NCBI GenBank assembly: GCA_027578815.1
Contig: JANBTH010000040.1
Coordinates: 1 to 47,829 of the forward strand
Direction of reading: 5' to 3'
Origin: Coemansia sp. RSA 1804
Lineage: Eukaryota > Kickxellomycota > Kickxellomycetes > Kickxellales > Kickxellaceae
Length of the DNA stretch: 47,829 nucleotides
The notes under the pieces were generated by a model, which saw only the letters and a list, made by a program, of their open reading frames with translations, had not been told where the DNA came from and did not search any database. Below are positions 10,530 through 20,178 of this stretch, one piece after another (positions within the stretch are counted from its first letter, which is position 1; every line of letters starts with the position of its first letter). The position numbers were made by a program, and so were the translations under genes.

Positions 10530-11065
10530 TATGCTGAAGCAACGAGCGAGATTATACGTCGGTTAAAGATGTGAATGTGAATGTGTGAAGAAAGAAGGAA
10601 AAAAGCCTTTAGACCCAATGTTTTGTCTCCCCTTGCTGTGGATTAGTCGGATGAAGGAGAATTGCAGAGTCTGATGAATGCCTAGTATGATTGGGAGCCG
10701 CCTTTTTCAAAAAGGAAAAGAATGATGCTGCGAAAGAGATAAAAAAGAAGAAGAAAAGAAAGCTCACAAAGCTAGATAATAAGAGAAAGAAAGAGCATAT
10801 AGAAACTGGAAAAGGCACAGCGTAAAAAAGGGTGTTTGCTGTGCCTGCAAGCTCTTTGAAAACAAGATGACGACAACAACGCTAGCCAAAAAAAACCTAT
10901 GCTTGAAGGGCTTGATCAGCCAGAGCCTTTTTATTTTGTGATTTTTGACTGGAATCAAGAGGGAAAAAACCATGCTCTTTTTTCTTTTCCACTTCTTGCT
11001 TAAAAATACAATTAAACCATTATTATTATTATTATTATTGTTACTCATAAAACAGACAGCGCACA
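10530..11065. promoter_or_regulatory. Divergent promoter VMA5 / GPN1
   Basis: This is a 536 bp head-to-head intergenic region. Both coding strands show pyrimidine tracts near their starts: minus strand around 10584-10604 for VMA5, and plus strand around 10975-11000 for GPN1. A perfect (ATT)7 microsatellite occupies 11019-11039, just upstream of the GPN1 ATG. No further gene is visible. Confidence 0.5.
11019..11039. repeat. (ATT)7 microsatellite in the GPN1 leader
   Basis: Seven uninterrupted ATT units end 26 bases before the GPN1 start codon, so they probably lie in the 5' UTR or core promoter. Confidence 0.9.
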
Positions 11066-12040
11066 ATGCAGGGCGAGAACTTGGATTCAAAGACAGAAAA
11101 TGCCGCAGACGCAGAACACAAGGACGCCAAGGCGCAGAGAGAGGAGGCGCCAGTGAATATCATCATGATAGGCATGGCTGGGTCGGGCAAAACAACACTG
11201 ATGCAGCGGATAAACGCATACTTGCACGAGCGCAAGACGGCACCGTACGTGGTAAACCTGGATCCAGCGGTAACAAAGCTTCCGTTCCAGGCCAACATAG
11301 ACATCCGCGACACCGTGGACTACAAGCAGGTGATGAAGGAGTACAACCTGGGACCTAACGGCGGCATTCTGACATCGCTTAACCTGTTCACGACAAAGCT
11401 GGACCAGGTGATGGAGATTGTGGATAAGCGCGCAGGATCCACAAAGTACTTTTTGTTTGACACGCCGGGACAGATTGAGATATTTACGTGGTCGGCGTCG
11501 GGAGCTATCATCACAAACACGCTGGCAGCTACGTATCCGACGGTTGTGGTTTACGTGGTTGACACGCCCAGGACTGCGAATCCAGCCACATTCATGTCCA
11601 ACATGATGTATGCGTGCTCGATCCTGTACAAGACGCAGCTGCCGTTTATTGTTGTGTTCAACAAGACCGACGTGGTGTCGCACGAGTTTGCTGTTGGCTG
11701 GATGAACGACTTTGAGGCGTTCCAGCAGGCGCTTATGCGCAACGAGGACGGATTCATGACGTCGCTGATGAACTCTATGAGCCTTGTGCTGGACGAGTTC
11801 TACAACCACTTGCGTGTGGCCGGAGTCTCGGCCATGACTGGCGATGGCATGGATGGACTGTTTGCAAAGATCGACGAGGCTGTTGACGAATACTACACCG
11901 AGTTTAAGCCTGCCATCCAGCGTCAGATCGAAAAGAAGCGCCAGGACGAAGAAAAGCAAAAGGAGGAGCATATGAAGCGGCTGATGCGCGATCTGTCTGT
12001 ATCCGAGGGAAAGGAGGTTGACACGCGCCAGGATAAATAA
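11066..12040 (+). CDS. GPN1: GPN-loop GTPase 1
   Basis: The predicted protein has 324 residues in one exon. GPN1 (yeast Npa3, human XAB1) is a cytoplasmic, homodimerising GTPase needed to assemble and import RNA polymerase II. The P-loop GMAGSGKT is at residues 36-43 and the diagnostic Gly-Pro-Asn insertion is in NLGPNGG (G96-P97-N98). The G3 motif FDTPGQ follows at 131-136 and the G4 motif NKTD at 199-202. The C-terminal tail is a charged helix (RQIEKKRQDEEKQKEEHMKR), usual for GPN1 and absent from GPN2/3. The ATG at 11066 gives a short acidic leader before the G domain. It is divergent from VMA5, and the ABC transporter follows in tandem after 326 bp. Confidence 0.97.
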   Translation: MQGENLDSKTENAADAEHKDAKAQREEAPVNIIMIGMAGSGKTTLMQRINAYLHERKTAPYVVNLDPAVTKLPFQANIDIRDTVDYKQVMKEYNLGPNGGILTSLNLFTTKLDQVMEIVDKRAGSTKYFLFDTPGQIEIFTWSASGAIITNTLAATYPTVVVYVVDTPRTANPATFMSNMMYACSILYKTQLPFIVVFNKTDVVSHEFAVGWMNDFEAFQQALMRNEDGFMTSLMNSMSLVLDEFYNHLRVAGVSAMTGDGMDGLFAKIDEAVDEYYTEFKPAIQRQIEKKRQDEEKQKEEHMKRLMRDLSVSEGKEVDTRQDK

Positions 12041-12366
12041 ATAGAACAGAAGACACTTCTTTTTTTAATCTTTGGCTCCTAGGTTTTTTTCCTCGGACCA
12101 CAGAAAAGTGAGTGGAGCACTAATACAAGCTGCTTGTTTTGTCGTAGGAGCTGTGTTGCATTGCCCACAACCAGATCCAGCATATTAAATACATGCCGTC
12201 TTTCTTTCAAATAGAAAAACGGAATAATAAAAAAGCCGTCACACACAAGGTCTGGAAATCTTTTTTTTTCCATTCAAACTTTATCTTCTTTTCCCTCCTT
12301 ACAACCACCACAAACTTTTATTTAACGTGTTTATTTTCAGACCACAGAGGTGTACGGAATTACGAA
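12041..12366. promoter_or_regulatory. GPN1 3' flank / ABC transporter upstream region
   Basis: There is no gene in these 326 bp. Long T runs occur at about 12059-12066 and 12259-12268. A pyrimidine-rich stretch runs through about 12260-12340 and ends in TTTATTTTCAG (to about 12340), which could be the acceptor of a 5' UTR intron. The open frame of the next gene extends upstream into this region, but the sequence there does not look like protein. Confidence 0.4.
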
Positions 12367-14802
12367 ATGCAGTACCGTCTGCTAGGCACGGTGGCCAGCA
12401 GACTGCCTCCATGCTTGTCAAGCACCTCAACTTGTCCACTGTCTTTCATAAAGCACAGCGCCCGCCAGACAACGGCAGCAGTGCGACGCCATGTATTTGC
12501 CGAACCGAGAGACCGGCCTCTCCACACATTGCAGACTCGTGAAATTGCTCCAAGTGCGTTGATGAAGAGGCAGCACCAGAGTGTTCGCAACAACAGTCTC
12601 TACGCAAAGGAACACGGCCAGCAACAGAGACAGAGCGACGGCTATCAGCAAAGACGCCAGTACCACAGTCACAGCAGCAGCCATGGCGAAACAAACAAAA
12701 ACAGCAACAGCCATCAAGGGCAGCACAGCACGTGGATGGTACGGGTGGCTGTGGTTGGCGGAGCGGTCGTGTTTCTGTACACGCGGCAGCACACGGGCGC
12801 GCCATTCACAGCATACAACTTCTGCGAGGCTGCCTACGCAGTCAGACCCGAGGCCAGCAAGCGGCTAAAGATTCTGCATGACCAGGCGACCAAGGTGTCC
12901 CGGGGCATGCGTGGCGTGGAGGAAGAGATTGGTGAGCAAGAGAAAGCAGCAGCGAATGCAGCAGCAGAAGAAGAAGCAATGGCAGCAGACGGTGAGGCAC
13001 TAAAGAAGGCAGCGGCAAGCGGTACTCTGGTGTCGCACATAATCAGACTGCTTGCGCCCGAATGCTGGCTGTTTCTCGGGGTTGCGCTGACAGCAGTCGG
13101 TGCCGCCGTGGTCAATCTGTGGACTCCCGTGGTAACAGGCGACCTGATCAACGTGATTGCACGCAGCGTCAAGCTGGTGGCCGCAATGGACGAGTCTGTT
13201 CTCGAGGCGCTCAGATCGCCCGCACGCAAGTTGCTGGCTCTGTTTGTAGCCAACGGGCTTCTGACATTTGCGCACACAACGCTGGTGTCGATTCTGGGCG
13301 AGCGCATTGGAATGCGCCTGCACCTGCAGGCGCTGGGCACGCTGCTCTCCCACGACCTGGCGTTCTTCGACTCTGCGCAGTCGGCTAGCCTGGCCTTCCG
13401 CGTCTCGGTGGACATTGCCGAGTTCCAATCGACCTTCAAGAAGATGATTACGCAGGGCCTCAAGTCGGCCACGCTCACCGCCGGGGTTGCGTGGCAGCTG
13501 CTGCGTCTGTCTCCGCACCTGACGTTTACGCTCGTATCGACAATGCCGGCTGTCTACGTTGCGCTGGCGTACTACGGGCGGTTTTTGCGACGCGTGCGCA
13601 AGGCAGCCAGGGAATGGGACACCATTTCAACGGGCATTTCGGGCGAGGCGATTGGCAATATCAGAACCGTGCGCGCGCTGGGTGCCGAGACCGCCGAGCT
13701 CGAGCTGTACAGGGAGGCGCGGAACGAGGCGTCGGCCTGCAGCAACCGGTTTGGACTGCACATGGGCGCCTTCCGCGGGCTGACCAACACGGCCATCGGC
13801 GCAACCGTTCTTCTGGTGCTGTACAACGGCGGCCGTCTGGTGTCCAACGGCAGCATGTCTCCGGGCGATCTGATGGCCTTTATGATTGCCACGCAGCATG
13901 CGCAGAAGGCGCTGGACTCGCTGGGCGGTCTGATGGGCCAGACTGTGCGTGCCAAGAGCGCCATTGCCAGGGTGCTCGAGGTGGTCAACCTGGTTCCAAC
14001 AGTCCCATGTGGTGGCGGGGTTAAGCTCCCGGCCACCCAGGGCCACATCCGGTTCATGGATGTCGACTTTGCCTACCCATCACGGCCCGACGCACCCGTC
14101 CTCGAGCGGTTCAACCTGGACATTCCTGCTGGCCAAGTAGTCGCCCTGTGCGGGCGCTCGGGGTCGGGAAAGTCCACGGTGGCAGCGCTGCTCGAGCGGC
14201 TCTACGACCCGTCGGGCGGCGAGATCTGGCTCGACGCGTGTCCGCTCAAACGGCTCGACCCCGCGTGGCACCGCTCGCAAATCGGGTACATTCCGCAGGA
14301 CCCCGCGCTCTTCTCCACATCGATCCGCGAGAACCTGCGTCTAGCCAGCCCCTCGGCCACGGACGCCGAGATCGAAGACGCCTGTCGCCAGGCCAACGCC
14401 CACGACTTTGTCACAGCATTCCCGGATGGCTACGACACAATCGTGGGCGAGCGCGGCACGCTGTTGTCCGGCGGGCAGAAGCAGAGGCTGAGCATTGCCA
14501 GGGCCATTCTGCGCAACCCCCGAATTCTTATTCTCGACGAAGCAACATCCAGTCTCGATGCACAGAGCGAGCGCATGGTCCAGGCCGCTCTCGAACGCCT
14601 GATGGTTGGCAGAACCGTGCTGGTCATTGCTCACCGCCTCACAACCATCCGCAATGCCGATCGCATTGTTGTGATGGCCAGCGATGTCCCAGGCCACATC
14701 GTCGAGCAAGGCTCCCATGACGAGCTGATGAGTCGCCGTGGCGCATACTACCGCCTCTACAACGATGCAACCACGCACTCGGACGACATTCTAGGCGGAT
14801 AG
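12367..14802 (+). CDS. ABCB8: Mitochondrial ABC half-transporter, ABCB8-type
   Basis: An ABC exporter half-molecule (811 residues from the ATG at 12367). I prefer this ATG to the upstream 12193 because it starts a leader rich in R, S, T and L and nearly free of acids (MQYRLLGTVASRLPP...), as expected of a mitochondrial presequence. A polar Q/H/S stretch and one early hydrophobic span follow, then a six-helix ABC membrane domain from about residue 220. The ATPase domain has Walker A GRSGSGKST (K602), signature LSGGQ (700-704), Walker B ILILDEATSSLD (D724, E725) and H-loop H756. The stretch EFQSTFKKMITQGLKSAT and the NIRTVRALGAE helix resemble animal ABCB8 (inner-membrane MITOSUR) more than Mdl1 or Atm1. 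The substrate is uncertain. No intron is visible. The gene converges on the C2H2 gene. Confidence 0.9.
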   Translation: MQYRLLGTVASRLPPCLSSTSTCPLSFIKHSARQTTAAVRRHVFAEPRDRPLHTLQTREIAPSALMKRQHQSVRNNSLYAKEHGQQQRQSDGYQQRRQYHSHSSSHGETNKNSNSHQGQHSTWMVRVAVVGGAVVFLYTRQHTGAPFTAYNFCEAAYAVRPEASKRLKILHDQATKVSRGMRGVEEEIGEQEKAAANAAAEEEAMAADGEALKKAAASGTLVSHIIRLLAPECWLFLGVALTAVGAAVVNLWTPVVTGDLINVIARSVKLVAAMDESVLEALRSPARKLLALFVANGLLTFAHTTLVSILGERIGMRLHLQALGTLLSHDLAFFDSAQSASLAFRVSVDIAEFQSTFKKMITQGLKSATLTAGVAWQLLRLSPHLTFTLVSTMPAVYVALAYYGRFLRRVRKAAREWDTISTGISGEAIGNIRTVRALGAETAELELYREARNEASACSNRFGLHMGAFRGLTNTAIGATVLLVLYNGGRLVSNGSMSPGDLMAFMIATQHAQKALDSLGGLMGQTVRAKSAIARVLEVVNLVPTVPCGGGVKLPATQGHIRFMDVDFAYPSRPDAPVLERFNLDIPAGQVVALCGRSGSGKSTVAALLERLYDPSGGEIWLDACPLKRLDPAWHRSQIGYIPQDPALFSTSIRENLRLASPSATDAEIEDACRQANAHDFVTAFPDGYDTIVGERGTLLSGGQKQRLSIARAILRNPRILILDEATSSLDAQSERMVQAALERLMVGRTVLVIAHRLTTIRNADRIVVMASDVPGHIVEQGSHDELMSRRGAYYRLYNDATTHSDDILGG

Positions 14803-15168
14803 ACAGACGCCTTCTTCTACTCATATATACACGTATCGAAATACACCACTGCCAACAACAACAATAACAACAACAATAACAACAACAAATGGACAAAGGA
14901 AAGGCGTAATAATAAAATTGACTTGTAGCTTATCTGTGTTGCATGCGCTAGCATATATAGAAAATTCCATAGTGCATATATGCACTTATTTTATACAAAA
15001 ACTGTCCTTGCTATTCAAACGCAAGATGTCACAACCCAGTAGTTTGCTCTCCATATTACAGAATAATAGAAAAGAGGTTATATAGGAACAAGAGACGAAA
15101 AAGAAATAGGGTGTTGATTATTTGCAAAAAGGAAAAACCTACAACAACAAAATTAACAAAAAATCCAA
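14803..15168. other. Convergent 3' region between the ABC transporter and the C2H2 gene
   Basis: This 366 bp AT-rich region has no gene. It contains an AAC/AAT simple repeat (14854-14888) and a perfect 14-bp palindrome GTGCATATATGCAC (14972-14985). AATAAA-like sequence at about 14910 could end the ABC transporter transcript. Confidence 0.5.
14854..14888. repeat. AAC/AAT trinucleotide repeat
   Basis: A nearly pure run of AAC units, broken by two AAT units, lies 50 bases after the ABC transporter stop codon. Confidence 0.85.
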
Positions 15169-18100
15169 TCAATAGCTATTCATGCCTCTGCCGGTCGCAG
15201 AAGACGATGGCGGAGGAGTGGCGACGCTCTGGGCCAGCGGCACCTCGCTCAGCGACTGCTGGCGCTTGATAGTAAGCTCCTGAGGATGGTTGTGGTGGTG
15301 GTGATGGCCGCCCGCGATATCAATGGTGCCGATTGAATCGCGCTTGGATGACAACGCCGACGGCGACGGTGTCAATGTCCTTTTCTTCAGCCCCGATGTT
15401 GACATCAGAGCAGCAGCATCTGCCGTGCCATCCCCGCCGCCACTACCACCATCGCCCTTCTCTATGAGCAGAGACTTGAGCAACGACTTTTCAATCTCAA
15501 GCTCATGGATGATCTGGTTGAGTCGGTCGACTTCCTTCAGGTGCTTGGTCTCCATCTCGTCGATTCTGCGCTTGAGATCCATGTTCTCAGTGCGCAGATC
15601 GTCCTCGCTCTGCGGATTCGTCAGTGCAATGATCGACGACCGCCGCGTGTCTGCAATGCGCTCGATGATCATGCCTGCCGCCGGCGTCGCTGTGGCTGTG
15701 GCTGCCGCGGTGGTTGCACTATACGCTGATTCACGCCGACTATTTGCTGCCATCATTGTCGCACCGCTATTGTTGCTATTGACGTTGTTGTTCGCCACCG
15801 ATTGCACCGCTGCCTCATTTGCCGCCGAAGCAGAGTGAGGAGACAATGTTGATCCTGCTGCTGCTGCTACTGTTTCTGACGGTGCCCCTGGTTCGTCGCT
15901 CTCTATAATCGCCGCTACCTTGTTGCCAGACGCCAATGGCGTCGTGTATTGCTGGTGGCCGGGATAAAAGTACCCTGGCTGCCGCGACATTGCCAAGTGT
16001 CTGGGCGATGGGATGTCCGCAGGCTTGGAATCCTTGGGACCGCCTGTGGCGCCCGTAGCGACACCATTGCCACCAGAGTCCATTGCCATGCCGCTGGATG
16101 CAGAAGCAGCACCGCTGGTCGTCTGGTGGTGATGGTGAAGGCGCGGGACAGCCGACGGCGTGTAGTTGACAAAAGAGGCCGGGGGCTTTTGCGCTGGTGC
16201 GGGTGCTGCCGGTGGTGCCGCACCTCGCCTGCCAAAGGGGCTTTCATAATCTCCACTGCCTGACGAATACAGCATCCGCTTATGCATCGGCTGCTGCTGT
16301 AGATTATTGCTACTATCGTCGCCTGCACGAGAATAATTGCCCGAGCCTGCATCTTCCCTCTTGTGCGCATCATCGTTGATGCACGCAGTATTACCATTGC
16401 CGCCCCCAATCGAATCTGAAGGTGGTGGTGGCGTAGTAGCAGCATCACCGCCTCCGCCGCCGCTACCTCGTGCTCGATATCTTTCTAAATGCGATGTGAC
16501 TGCAAGCGAGTGGCGACGAGGCGGCACTAGCTCAATAGGTGGCAACCGCATCTGGGCATGGTAGGGTGGATGCGACTGGTGGTGGGCAGAGAGAGAAGGG
16601 GGAGGAGGAGGCGGCGGCGGCGGCGGAGGATGCAATAAGCGAGTCTGCTGCTGCTGTTTGTTTTGGTACTGATGATATTGCTGCTGCTGCTGCTGGGATA
16701 CGGATCTGGCTGCGCCGCTATTAATATCCACGCCTGCGGAGTTACTCGCGCCCGGTATGCTGCCTTCCTCAGCCAGCGCCAGATGCGCCTCTGTGCTGGA
16801 CAGCGGGTATGCGATGGCAGACATTGGCGCACCGCTGGCATGAGCGGCAGCATTAGCGTCATCGTCACTCCTATATCTGGAAGCTGGCTGAATAGGCCGC
16901 TGGCTTCCAGCAGGAGCAGAGGGCGGCTGCTGAACAGAGCCCGCATATTGCTGGGCAGGTGGCTGCTGCGCCGGACCGTATGCACGCGGATCAGCAGAGG
17001 ATGCGTAAGGCGCAGAAAAGGACTGCGCGTGGTGGTGGCTGAGCGGAGCGGCTGCTGATGCTGCTGTTGCAGCTGTAGCAGCGGCAGCACTTGACTGCTG
17101 CTTATGCGCGGCTCCCCCCGCTGCGGATGGCGAGTAATAAGTCTGCTGCGTCTGGATGGGAGCCAGAGGCGCCGCTGGAGTGGATGCAGCTGTAGAGGCG
17201 GAGGCCGCATATGAGGGCGGAGCGCCAAACCGCTCGTGCATTCTCCTAAGCATGGCCTCGTCGGCTGCAATGCTTGGGCGGTGGGTCCAATGCGACCAGG
17301 TTGAAGTCTGCGGGCCGCCGCCCACGCCCAGCGAGCCAGAGCTGCCAAGTGGCCCGCCGCCGTGCGAGGCTGGACTGGACCCCGGCGGCGGATACTGGTG
17401 GTGCGCTGCAGTAGTGGTGGTTGACGCGCGCCGCTGCTCCAAATACGCAACAGATGCGCTTGCGCTGCTGCCGCTCTTCAGCCGCGAAGCCCGATCCAGC
17501 ACCATCACGCTCGTGCGAGCCTTCTTCGCCGCCTGGTTGCAGGCGTGGAAATTCTCGGCCCGCATGTGTCTGTTGAGCGCATCCAGCCGCGCGAAGCTGC
17601 GGTCGCAGTTGGTGCACTTGTACGGCTTCTCGCCCGTGTGCAGCTTCATGTGGCGCTTGAGATCGTGCTGCCGCCGAAACGGCGTCTGGCACACGTTGCA
17701 CGAGAACGGCCGCTCCGTCGAGTGCGTGAGGGCGTGCGATTTGAGATTGTGCTGCCGGCTGAACGTCAACTCGCATTGGTCGCACGCATAGGGCTTCTCG
17801 GCTGTGGCCACGCCAGCGCGACCGGTCCCAAGCATGCCCAGCTGCTGCTGTCTGTTCGCGCTGTGCGGCTGGCGGAGATCGTCGTCCTCATCTTCGTCGT
17901 CCTCTTCGTCGTCGTCAGCATCATCGGCGTCCAGTGCTCCAACGCGTCCGGCTCCGGCACTGCCAAACACAGAGTCGGGTGCCGAGCGCTTGACTCCGCG
18001 CTCTCCCGGGCTGTTAGGCGACCCTGTGTTAGTTCTGGACGGCGACAGCTCGCTGGCTGTCTGGTCAAACGACAACGGATGCGGCGACGCAGCGCCCGAC

Positions 18101-18846
18101 CTGCTTCCATATCTGCCTGGCGCGGATAACAGCCCATGCGGAGAGCCGCCCACGGGTCGCCCTGCCTGCTGCTGGTGCTGCTGGTGCTGTTGCTGGTGCT
18201 GAGGCGACCGCTGAAGCTGACTGCGTGGAGGGCTGTGTTGTGCCGAAATTCCCATATCCACCGAGTGGCGCCGGTAGTACGGGTCCCCGCCACCAGCTGC
18301 TCCCGTTCCATACATGTTATCAAATACACCAGACCGCCCAACCGCTGTCTTCTCTGGCGGCAAGTATCCCGATGCTCTTCTGCCCACGGCAAACGCAGAC
18401 GAGGGTGGCTGCGGGGCCTGGTTTTGCTGGTGCTGGTGCTGGTGCTGGTTCTGCTGGTGCTGTCCAAAGCTCGCTGTGTATGTAGACCGTGGGCTCCCGG
18501 CCGAACCAAAAGGGGGACTGTGTGTTGTATCTGAGCCCATCGACGACATTCGCCCGGTTGTCAGCCCGCGGGCCATCGACGGCGATGCTGCCGACCCAAG
18601 TGCAAGTGTGCGCGCCATCGGTCCTGCCGCTGTCGCTGATGCTGATGCTGAGTGCGGCGGTGCGCCAGGCGACAATGCCGTTGGTGGTGATGCAGTGCCG
18701 CCACTGCCGCCTATACCAGCAGCAACGCCTGCACTGCTGCTGCTGCTGCTACCGGACTTTGGGGGCTGTGAAAACGGCGATGTCGAGCCGAAGCCACTTG
18801 TGAACGACTGGAACTTGTGCCCTGCGGCTTGTTCTGGTCGTGCCAT
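15169..18846 (-). CDS. Large C2H2 zinc-finger transcription factor with C-terminal coiled coil
   Basis: The predicted protein has 1225 residues in one exon starting at ATG 18846. It is a probable nuclear DNA-binding regulator. Three adjacent zinc fingers begin near residue 353: CDQCELTFSRQHNLKSH, CNVCQTPFRRQHDLKRH with the linker TGEKPYKC, and a third finger CTNCDRSFARLDALNRH whose last ligand spacing is unusual (RAENFHAC). The finger pattern recalls the Crz1/Prz1 family, but identity is not certain. An acidic tract precedes the fingers (about 310-330). Nearly all the rest is low-complexity sequence: Q/H/N runs, polyproline (around nt 16600-16630), Gly/Ser and Ala runs. Residues about 1077-1130 form a clear heptad coiled coil (DLRTENMDLKRRIDEMET onward), suggesting dimerisation. 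The upstream gene-free region is exceptionally long. CTG/CAG and CTGGTG repeats at 16678-16696, 18167-18201, 18424-18465 and 18735-18754 encode the Q and Q/H runs. Confidence 0.9.
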   Translation of the reverse strand: MARPEQAAGHKFQSFTSGFGSTSPFSQPPKSGSSSSSSAGVAAGIGGSGGTASPPTALSPGAPPHSASASATAAGPMARTLALGSAASPSMARGLTTGRMSSMGSDTTHSPPFGSAGSPRSTYTASFGQHQQNQHQHQHQQNQAPQPPSSAFAVGRRASGYLPPEKTAVGRSGVFDNMYGTGAAGGGDPYYRRHSVDMGISAQHSPPRSQLQRSPQHQQQHQQHQQQAGRPVGGSPHGLLSAPGRYGSRSGAASPHPLSFDQTASELSPSRTNTGSPNSPGERGVKRSAPDSVFGSAGAGRVGALDADDADDDEEDDEDEDDDLRQPHSANRQQQLGMLGTGRAGVATAEKPYACDQCELTFSRQHNLKSHALTHSTERPFSCNVCQTPFRRQHDLKRHMKLHTGEKPYKCTNCDRSFARLDALNRHMRAENFHACNQAAKKARTSVMVLDRASRLKSGSSASASVAYLEQRRASTTTTAAHHQYPPPGSSPASHGGGPLGSSGSLGVGGGPQTSTWSHWTHRPSIAADEAMLRRMHERFGAPPSYAASASTAASTPAAPLAPIQTQQTYYSPSAAGGAAHKQQSSAAAATAATAASAAAPLSHHHAQSFSAPYASSADPRAYGPAQQPPAQQYAGSVQQPPSAPAGSQRPIQPASRYRSDDDANAAAHASGAPMSAIAYPLSSTEAHLALAEEGSIPGASNSAGVDINSGAARSVSQQQQQQYHQYQNKQQQQTRLLHPPPPPPPPPPPSLSAHHQSHPPYHAQMRLPPIELVPPRRHSLAVTSHLERYRARGSGGGGGDAATTPPPPSDSIGGGNGNTACINDDAHKREDAGSGNYSRAGDDSSNNLQQQPMHKRMLYSSGSGDYESPFGRRGAAPPAAPAPAQKPPASFVNYTPSAVPRLHHHHQTTSGAASASSGMAMDSGGNGVATGATGGPKDSKPADIPSPRHLAMSRQPGYFYPGHQQYTTPLASGNKVAAIIESDEPGAPSETVAAAAGSTLSPHSASAANEAAVQSVANNNVNSNNSGATMMAANSRRESAYSATTAAATATATPAAGMIIERIADTRRSSIIALTNPQSEDDLRTENMDLKRRIDEMETKHLKEVDRLNQIIHELEIEKSLLKSLLIEKGDGGSGGGDGTADAAALMSTSGLKKRTLTPSPSALSSKRDSIGTIDIAGGHHHHHNHPQELTIKRQQSLSEVPLAQSVATPPPSSSATGRGMNSY
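18424..18465. repeat. CTGGTG-type coding repeat (Q/H/N tract)
   Basis: Tandem CTGGTG units on the plus strand encode an alternating Gln-His stretch on the minus strand near the N-terminus of the C2H2 protein. A similar tract lies at 18167-18201 and a CTG run at 18735-18754. Such tracts are prone to length change. Confidence 0.8.
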
Positions 18847-20052
18847 GCTTTTTTGGGGGGAGGTATATTATGTTTTTGTGTTGAAGCCAAGCCAAGTCAA
18901 GCCAAGCCGAGCGTGCGGGATACAAAAGAGGAAAGCAGAGGGGGTAGAAGAAAAAGAAAAGGTGGAACAGATCAAGAAAGAAACAAGAAAAGAAAAGAGC
19001 GATAAAGGAGATGGAATAAAAAGGTATAATTAGATAATAGATAACAGACAAAGGTGAGGTAGAGTGAGGTGGGGTTAAAGTGGTCTGAGCTTAATAACCA
19101 AGCGTGCGCTTGTCCAAGAACAACCAAGAAATGCCAAATGCGACTTTTCAAATTCCTGAATGGCGGAAGCGGCGGAGAATGGGGGGGGGAGGTTGGTGTA
19201 TGTATGTGACTTTTGCTCCAAGAGCCAAACGTCCTATTCGTCTTCTGGGCGACCAAGCAACCACCGTTCCGTTGTCTGCGATGCCCAACTACCTAGGCAC
19301 TGGATTCGAGCAGAGAATAAAAGGAATGAACCAACCCTTTTGACACAAATTAGCAAGTATCTTGTATTTTTCGCTTTACGAATGAATTACTAAGATAATA
19401 AGAACGAATTAAGAGACAAGCGGTTAATACAAGATAAAAAAGATAAAGTGTTGACAGACTGTAATATAGTGCGAATTAGATATGAGCGAACAATAGAAAA
19501 ATCCCAGGTGTGTCAACAGAATAAGAGGCAACACAAACCCCTCTTTCTCTTTCACAAAGCAAGAAAGCTTTTATTTCGCTAGTTGAGTAAAGGGGAGGTG
19601 TGGAATGGGCAAGTGTAAGAAAAAAGGGAAAGAGAATAGAAAGAAAAAAGGAGGATAAAAGAAAAAAGCGCAGCCTTCGTGATAAACGCCAATAGAGAAG
19701 GGGAGGAGAATAAAAAGGGCGTGAAAGGGAAAAAGAGTAAGAGGAGAAAAAAGGGGGAGTGGGTGTTTGGTCATAAAGGGCGTTTTTTGCCACACTTTTT
19801 ATGTTTTTTTTACTGAGGCGTTCAACTGGGCATACACGATATTAGCTGGAAAAGGGGGGAGAAATGAGAGTGGGTAAGGCAAGCTGTGGAAGGAAAGTGG
19901 TTGGGAGGCTGAGTGGGGGGCACATTCCATCACACCACCTCACCGACCTTTTACAAGCTTTTTTATTTGCATTTCTTTTCATTTTTCCTTTCCTGTTGCA
20001 GAAAGTCACCATTCGGAAGCAGCAAAGCAAAGCAGAGCAGAGCAGAAGCAGG

Positions 20053-20080
20053 TGGAGCGTGTGGAGCGTGTGGAGCGTGT
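20053..20080. repeat. Triple 9-bp tandem repeat
   Basis: Three consecutive GTGGAGCGT-like units lie just before the hairpin island. A preceding stretch of AGCAGA/AGCAAA units (about 20020-20050) makes this a repeat-rich patch in noncoding DNA. Confidence 0.7.
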
Positions 20081-20098
20081 GGCCCAACACCGCATTAC

Positions 20099-20178
20099 TT
20101 TTATTTCCGTGTTGCATCTTGCCCAGTTCGGAAATAAAAAGTCTCAGAGAAACCCATCCTTTCCCTCTGAGACTTTTT
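20099..20178. repeat. Two overlapping perfect inverted repeats (alternative hairpins)
   Basis: Hairpin A pairs 20099-20109 with 20129-20139 (11 bp, 19-nt loop). Hairpin B pairs 20136-20149 with 20165-20178 (14 bp, 15-nt loop; left arm AAAAAGTCTCAGAG). The arms overlap at 20136-20139, so both cannot form fully at once. No coding frame explains them. Confidence 0.85.

Noticed and set aside
12193..12366. N-terminal extension of the ABC transporter frame from an upstream ATG at 12193
   Set aside because: The extension is F/T/S low-complexity from a pyrimidine tract, while the ATG at 12367 begins a good mitochondrial presequence.
17156..17791. Long plus-strand open frames opposite the C2H2 gene (also 15323-15838 and 17545-18129)
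   Set aside because: They mirror the repeat-rich C2H2 coding sequence and show no domain; the minus strand carries clear zinc fingers.
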